A stretch of DNA of 60,382 nt from a virus. Position numbers and translations under genes: made by a program. Shown here piece after piece: positions 25,301 to 34,300 of the stretch; position 1 is the first letter of the stretch, and every line of letters starts with the position of its first letter. A model generated the notes under the pieces. That model saw only the letters and a list, made by a program, of their open reading frames with translations, searched no databases and was not told the DNA's origin. The stretch covers positions 1 to 60,382 of IMG/VR virus record IMGVR_UViG_3300034374_007534. The stretch is one strand, 5' to 3'.

Positions 25301-28300
25301 CAAGGTAATCAGGGTAACCAGGGTAACCAGGGCAATCAAGGTAATCAGGGTAACCAAGGTAACCAGGGTATGCTTGGAGACCGTGGTGGTATTCGTTATG
25401 ACTTTGATTCTACTACCACAGCAGGTACGGGTGGACAAGGATCATTAAGGTATAACAATGCTACCGCAGCAAATATTACAGAATTATATTTTGATGATAC
25501 AGATTCTTTTGGATCTGATCAAACTGGTTGGTACGATACATTTGACGATACTCAGTTAAATGCTGGACTAAATCGTGGATACCTCTATGTAACCTCGGCA
25601 GATTCTGGTGGTAATGTAACTTCTATATTCTATGTTGATGATGCTGTAATAGATAACACTACTTATTGGACTGTTCCTGTAACTTATGTAAGTGGTGATA
25701 TTCCTTCAAATGGTCAAGAAGTAACGGTACTATTCACTAAGAGTGGAACTCAGGGTGTCCAAGGTAACCAGGGCAACCAAGGCAACCAAGGTAATCAGGG
25801 TAACCAAGGTAACCAAGGTAACCAGGGACTTCAAGGCAACCAAGGTAATCAGGGTAACCAAGGTAATCAAGGTAACCAAGGTAATCAGGGCAACCAGGGT
25901 AATCAAGGTTTACAAGGTCTCCAAGGTCTCCAAGGTCTACAGGGTAATCAAGGCAACCAAGGTAACCAGGGCAACCAGGGTAATCAAGGCAACCAAGGAA
26001 ACCAGGGTAATCAAGGTTTACAAGGTAACCAGGGTATGCTTGGAGACCGTGGTGGTATTCCTTATAGATTTAATACTGCTACTGGATCTGGATCTTCAGG
26101 TGATGGAGATTTTAGATTTAATAATAGTACCATTGGTAGTGTAACTCAAATATATGTTGATGATAATGATATCTTTGGAGTAGATCACTCTGCTTGGGTT
26201 GCAAATTGGGATGATACTCAAGTTATTGCTGGAGAAGGTAGGGGATACATTTATATTACCTCAGCAGATTCTGCAACTAATGTTAGTGCAATATTTGAAG
26301 TAACTGGGGCAATAACAGACCAAACTGATTATCAGGAAATACCTGTTACTTATTTGAGTGGTAATATTCCTTCTAATGCACAAGATATAACCATCTTCTT
26401 TACAAAGACAGGTATTCAAGGTCTACAAGGTAACCAGGGTAACCAGGGTAATCAAGGCAACCAAGGAAACCAGGGTAACCAGGGTAACCAGGGCAACCAA
26501 GGATTACAGGGTCTCCAAGGTCTCCAAGGTCTTCAAGGTAACCAAGGCAACCAGGGTAACCAAGGTAATCAAGGATTGCAGGGTAACCAAGGTAACCAGG
26601 GCAACCAAGGTAATCAAGGTAACCAGGGTAATCAAGGTAATCAGGGACTTCAAGGAAACCAAGGTCTGCAGGGTATGCTTGGAGACCGTGGTGGTATTCC
26701 TTATGAGTTTGATACTACTACCGCAGCAGGTTCTGGTGGTCAAGGGGTATTAAGATTTGATAGTCCAGCTATTGCAAACGCAACTACACTTTATTTTGAT
26801 GATACAGATCTATTTGGAATAGATCAAACCGCTTGGTATGATACTTGGGACGATACTCAAGTTAATGTTGGAGAGAATCGTGGATACATTTATATTACTA
26901 CCTCAGATTCTTCTACAAACACAAGTATTATCTTTGAAGTAGATGGTTCTGTATCTGATAATGGTTCTTATTATAGTATTCCAGTAAACTATTTAACTGG
27001 ATCTCTTCCTTCTAATGGACAAGAATTAACAGTATTCTTCACTAAAACAGGTACACAAGGTTTACAAGGTAACCAAGGTCTTAGTGGTAGAAATGCTGAA
27101 ACTACTTATGTTTATACATTCAGTTCTTCAACAGGTGCAGCAAATCCTGGATCTGGAAGATTAAGATTTGATAATTTCTCAACTCAGTCTAGTGCAACTG
27201 AGTTGTACATTGCCAACACTGATAGTGGTGGAACTGATCTGTCAGACTTCCTTGCAGATATTGAGAACTATGGAATTCTAGAGAGACAAGCTCTTGTTAA
27301 GATTGTAGATCCTGTTGATGCATCCCAATATCATTTGTTTGTTGTTGGTAATACTCAATTACAAACTGGTGGTGCTACTGGATGGTTCTCATTTGACATT
27401 ACCCAATTCTATGCATCTTCTGGAAACTTCTCTAATAACGATACAGTATTCATTAGCTTCTCGTTTATAGGACCTCAAGGTGTTCAAGGTAACCAAGGTC
27501 TCCAAGGACTCCAAGGTAACCAAGGTAATCAAGGTAACCAGGGCAACCAAGGTCTCCAAGGTAACCAGGGTAATCAAGGTAACCAGGGTAATCAAGGTAA
27601 TCAAGGAAACCAGGGCAACCAAGGTCTCCAAGGTCTCCAAGGTCTGCAAGGTCTCCAGGGTAACCAAGGTAACCAGGGTAACCAAGGTAATCAAGGATTG
27701 CAGGGTAACCAAGGTAACCAGGGCAACCAAGGTAATCAAGGTAACCAGGGTAACCAAGGTAATCAAGGATTGCAGGGTAACCAAGGTAACCAGGGCAACC
27801 AAGGTAATCAAGGTAACCAGGGTAATCAAGGCAATCAAGGTCTACAGGGTAACTACGGCAACCGTGGTGGGGTTCCTTATATCTTCTCTACAACTACACA
27901 GAATGGAGATCCTGGTAATGGTAATTTTAGATATAATAATGCAACCATTGGTTCTGTAACCGAAATTTATATTGATAACTTAGATGACCTAGGTAATGAT
28001 CAGACCGCTTGGTATGATGTTTGGGATGATACTCAACTAAATGCAGGTTTAAGTCGTGGTAATCTTGTAATAACATCTGCAGATAGTGCAGATACTAATG
28101 TAAATATCTTTAATGTTGTAGGAGCAGTTACAGCAGAGACTGGTTATTACAGAGTTCCTGTTGCATATGTATCTGGATCTTTACCAACCAACTCTGAAAA
28201 GTTAGTATTTAACTTTACAAGATCTGGTGTCCAAGGTGTTCAAGGTTTACAAGGTCTTCAAGGTCCAGATGGTGTAAGTTCTGGAGATACTTTTGAATAC

Positions 28301-31300
28301 TTCTATTCAACAAGCACTACAGCCGCAGATCCTGGACAAGGATTTATAAGATTTGATAATAGTACAATTGAGAATAGTACAGAAATATACCTTGATCATA
28401 GAGATGAAAATGGATCAGATTTAAGTGACTTCTATTCATTCGTTGATCAATATGGATCTCCTGGAAATAAGGGATTTGTTAAGATTCAGTCTCAAACAAA
28501 TGCAAATAACTTCTATATTTTTAGACTTGGTGGAGTTATTTTAGAGTCTGCTGGTGCTAATGGATGGAGTACATTAGATTTAACTTCAAATGTTAGTGCT
28601 GGTACTGGATTCTCTAATAATGAAGCAATATTCTTAAGTTTTGGTCTTGCTGGTATTCAAGGTACTCAAGGTAACCAAGGTAATCAGGGACTCCAAGGTA
28701 ATCAAGGTAACCAAGGTAACCAGGGTAATCAAGGTAATCAGGGTAATCAAGGTAACCAGGGCAATCAAGGCAACCAGGGACTTCAGGGCAATCAAGGTAA
28801 CCAGGGTAACCAAGGTAATCAAGGTAACCAGGGTAACCAAGGTCTCCAAGGCAATCAAGGTAACCAGGGTAACCAAGGTAATCAAGGTAACCAGGGTAAC
28901 CAAGGTCTCCAAGGCAATCAAGGTAACCAAGGTAATCAAGGTAACCAGGGTAATCAGGGTAACCAAGGTATGCTTGGAGACCGTGGTGGCATTCCTTACT
29001 TATTTGACACAACTACTACCGCAGGATCTGGTGGTCAAGGAAGAATTAGATTCAATAGTGGAACAATTGGTAGTGTAACTGAACTTTATTTTGATGATAC
29101 AGATTCATTTGCTGTTGATCAAACTGGTTGGTATGATACTTGGGATGATACTCAAGTCAATTCTGGTTCAAATCGCGGATATGTATATATTACGTCTGCA
29201 GATAGTTCCAGTAATACTACAGCAATCTTCTATGTAGATGATGTTGTTACTGATAATGGTACTTATTATACCATCCCTGTTACTTTTGTAAGTGGAAATC
29301 TACCTACAAACAATCAAGAACTTACAGTCTTCTTTACAAAGACAGGTATTCAGGGTCTCCAAGGTAATCAGGGTAACCAAGGCAATCAAGGTAATCAAGG
29401 TAACCAAGGTAATCAAGGACTCCAAGGTAATCAAGGTAACCAGGGCAACCAGGGTAATCAGGGTAACCAGGGACTCCAAGGTAATCAGGGTAATCAGGGT
29501 AACCAGGGACTCCAAGGTAATCAGGGTAACCAAGGCAACCAAGGTAATCAGGGTAACCAAGGCAACCAAGGTAATCAAGGATTGCAAGGTCTCCAAGGTC
29601 TACAAGGTCTCCAAGGTCTACAAGGTAACCAAGGTAATCAGGGTAACCAAGGTCTCCAAGGCAATCAAGGTAACCAAGGTAACCAGGGTAACCAAGGAAA
29701 TCAAGGTCTCCAAGGCAATCAAGGAAACCAAGGTAATCAAGGTAACCAGGGTAACCAGGGTAACCAAGGAAATCAAGGTCTCCAAGGCAATCAAGGAAAC
29801 CAAGGTAATCAAGGTAACCAGGGCAACCAGGGTAATCAGGGTATGCTTGGAGACCGTGGTGGTGTTCCTTACTTATTTGACACAACTATTACAGCGGGAT
29901 CTGGTGGTCAAGGAAGACTTAGATTTAATAATGGAACAATTGCCAATGTTACAAACATGTATTTTGATGACACTGATGAATTCGGTGTTGATCAGACTGG
30001 TTGGTATGACACTTGGGACGATACGGTAGTTAATGCGGGACTCAATAGAGGATATATTTACATTACTTCCGCAGACTCTGCAACTAATGTTACTGCGGTA
30101 TTCTATGTAAACAATACTGTTGAGAACAATACTTCATATTATAGAGTACCAGTTACTTATCTAAGTGGTAATCTCCCCACAAATGGTCAAGCAGTAACGG
30201 TATTCTTTACAAAGACAGGTGTTCAGGGTGTTCAAGGTAACCAGGGTAATCAAGGTAATCAAGGTAACCAGGGCAACCAGGGTAATCAGGGTAACCAAGG
30301 TAATCAGGGACTTCAAGGCAACCAGGGTAATCAAGGTAATCAAGGTAACCAGGGCAACCAGGGTAATCAGGGCAACCAGGGTAATCAGGGTAATCAAGGT
30401 CTACAAGGATTGCAAGGATTACAAGGATTGCAAGGCAACCAAGGTAATCAAGGTAATCAAGGTAACCAAGGTCTCCAAGGCAATCAAGGTAACCAGGGCA
30501 ACCAAGGCAACCAAGGTAACCAGGGTAATCAAGGTAATCAGGGACTTCAAGGCAATCAAGGACTTCAAGGCAATCAAGGTAACCAAGGAAATCAAGGTAA
30601 CCAAGGTAATCAAGGTCTTCAAGGTAATCAAGGCAACCAGGGTAATCAAGGCAACCAAGGTAATCAGGGTAACCAAGGTAATCAGGGTAACCAGGGTAAC
30701 CAGGGTATGCTTGGAGACCGTGGTGGTGTTAGGTATTCCTTTGATACTACTACAACTGCAGGAACAGGTGGACAAGGTGTTATTAGATTCAATGATTCCA
30801 ATATTGCAAACGTAAGCACTCTTTATTTTGATGATACAGATTCATTTGGTGTTGATCAAACTGGTTGGTACGATACTTTTGATGATACAATAGTAAATAA
30901 TGGACTTAATAGAGGTTACATTTATATTAGTAGTGCTGATAGTACATCAAATGTAACAGCAGTATTCTTTGTTGATGGTCCAGTAGTTAATAATGGAACA
31001 TACTACAGCGTACCTGTAAATAACCTTACTGGTTCTTTACCATCAAATGGGCAAGATTTGAGTGTTGTCTTTACTAAGAGTGGACAGCAAGGTGTTCAAG
31101 GCAATCAAGGACTCCAAGGCAATCAAGGTCGTCAAGGTAACCAGGGTAACCAGGGCAATCAAGGTAATCAGGGTCTTCAGGGTAATACTGGTAGTCGTGG
31201 AGGAAATCCATATATCTTCTCTACAACCACTACTAATGCAGATCCTGGAAATGGTGTCGTAAGATATAACAATAGCAATATTGCATCTGTTACTGAATTT

Positions 31301-34300
31301 TATATTGATAACTTAGATGATCTAGGTAACAATCAGACGGCATGGTATAACACATGGGATGATACTGTAACAAATACTGGATTGGTTAGAGGTTATTTGT
31401 ATATAACTTCTTCTGACTCCAACCAAACTACAGTAAATGCTTTTGCAGTTAGTGGAGATGTTATTGCTCAAACTGGATATTATAGAATACCTGTTACCTA
31501 CATTTCTGGTACTTTACCAGGAAATAATGAACAGTTATCAATTAACTTTACTCCTGCAGGTGCTCAAGGTCTCCAAGGTAATCAAGGTCTTCAAGGAAAC
31601 CAGGGTATTAAAGGTAGAGATTCTGAAAATAGTTACAATTATTTCTATAATAATTCAACCACTGCAAGTGATCCTGGAAGTGGTAATTTAAGATTTAATA
31701 ATGCAAATATTGCTAGTGCAACAGCAGTTTATATTGATAATACAAACAGTGATAATGTAAATCTTGACACATTCCTACAAACAATTACTGAATATGGATC
31801 GGTAAACAAGAGAGGATTCATCAGAATTGGTCTTGCTAATGATTTAACAGCATACAATGTATATGAAATTACAGGAGTTACTCAAAATGCTTCTGGTGCT
31901 GGTGGATGGCACACTATTTCAATTACTAATGTTATATCAACAACCACAACTATCAGTAATAATACTGAACTAATTGTAAGTATTTCTGTTGCTGGACCTC
32001 AAGGTACTCAAGGTAACCAGGGTAACCAGGGTAATCAGGGTAACCAGGGTCTACAAGGTAACCAAGGACGCCAAGGCAACCAGGGCAACCAAGGTAATCA
32101 AGGTAACCAAGGTAATCAAGGTAACCAAGGAAATCAAGGACTCCAAGGCAACCAAGGCAACCAAGGTAATCAGGGTAATCAAGGCAACCAGGGTAACCAG
32201 GGATTGCAAGGTAACCAAGGTAACCAAGGAAATCAAGGTAATCAGGGTAACCAAGGTATGCTTGGAGACCGTGGTGGCATCCCTTACCTATTCGATACTA
32301 ACACTGCTGCTGGATCTGGTGGTCAAGGAAGACTTAGATTCAACTCTGGTACTATTGGTAGTGTCACAAACATGTATTTTGATGACACTGATGAGTTTGG
32401 AGTAAATCAAACTGGTTGGTACAATACTTGGGATGATACAGTAGTTAATGCTGGTTTAAATCGTGGTTATATCTATATTACATCGGCAGACAGTTCAACA
32501 AATGTTACCGCAGTATTCTATGTAAACAATACTGTTGAGAACAATACTTCATATTATAGAGTACCAGTCACATACTTGAGTGGTAATTTACCATCAAATG
32601 GTCAAGAAGTAACAGTCTTCTTTACAAAAACTGGCGTACAGGGACTTCAAGGTAACCAGGGTAATCAAGGCAACCAAGGTAATCAAGGACTCCAAGGTAA
32701 TCAAGGTAACCAAGGTAATCAGGGCAACCAAGGTAATCAAGGTAATCAGGGTAACCAGGGTAACCAGGGTAACCAAGGATTGCAGGGTAACCAAGGCAAC
32801 CAAGGTAATCAGGGTAATCAGGGTAATCAAGGCAACCAAGGTAATCAAGGACTCCAAGGTAATCAAGGTAACCAAGGTAATCAGGGCAACCAAGGTAATC
32901 AAGGTAATCAGGGTAACCAAGGTAATCAAGGTCTACAAGGTTTACAGGGTATCGCTGCTGCAAGATCTCTCGGATCTACATTTGAATACACTACTTCTAC
33001 TGCAAACTCTGATCCAGGAACAGGACATCTTGGATTTAATGCCGCTGTAACTGCAAACTTCACAACATTCAGAATTAGTGAAACTGATATTAACTTGAGT
33101 GATGTTGAAGGTATTCTTGCTTCTCTAGATTATTCTGATAACATTCCTAGATCTATTGTTACTGTTCAAAGAGAAGTTAATAACTTAGATTATGTTATCT
33201 TCTCCATTGAAAGTGCTAGAACAGATAATGGTGGATGGAGAAGTTATTCATGTACAAAGATTGCACAGACTGGAACATTCTCTGATGGTGATAAGGTCTT
33301 TGCTGTTATCCAACCAGTTGGTAACCAGGGTGTTCAAGGTCTCCAGGGTAACATTGGTAACCGTGGTGGAGTTCCTTATGACTTCCAAGGATCTGGTGGA
33401 GGAGCTCCTGGATCAGGTACAGTTACATATAATAGTGGAACATTCTCCAGTATTACTGAACTTAGAATCAATGATATTGATGCTTTAAGTAATGACCAGT
33501 CAAACTGGATTGCAAGTTGGGATGATACAGCATTAACTGGTGGATTGAACAGAGGTTATATCTACCTTATCTCTGCAAACTCCGCACAAAATACTGTCAA
33601 TATTTTTGAAGTTGATGGTAGTGCAACAAATAATGGATCATATTACACTATTCCAGTCAATCCTATTAGTGGTTCTGTTCCCTCAAACGGAACAGAACTT
33701 ACCATAGCATTTACAAGATCTGGTGTCCAGGGTGTTCAAGGTAATCAAGGCAACCAAGGTAACCAAGGACTGCAAGGTAACCAGGGCAACCAAGGAAACC
33801 AGGGTAACCAGGGTAACCAGGGTAATCAGGGTAACCAAGGTAATCAAGGATTGCAGGGTAACCAAGGTAACCAGGGTAACCAGGGTAATCAGGGTAACCA
33901 AGGTAATCAAGGATTGCAGGGTAACCAAGGTAACTACGGTAACCGTGGTGGAGTTCCTTATAACTTCTCTACAACCACTACTAACGCAGATCCTGGAAAT
34001 GGAAATGTAAGATATAACAATGCAACAATGAGCTCAGTGAGCTTCATTTATATTGATAACTTAGATGTTCTTGGCAACAATCAAACTGGGTGGTACAACA
34101 CTTGGGATGATACTACATTAAACACTGGTCTTACTAGAGGTAATCTTGTAATAACATCTGCGGATAGTGCAGATAATAATGTAAATGTATTCAATGTCAC
34201 GGGTGCAGTTCAAGTTGCTTCTGGTTTCTATAGAATCCCAGTATCATATGTGTCTGGATCTAGACCTGCAAATACTGAGAAGTTAGTATTTAACTTCAAT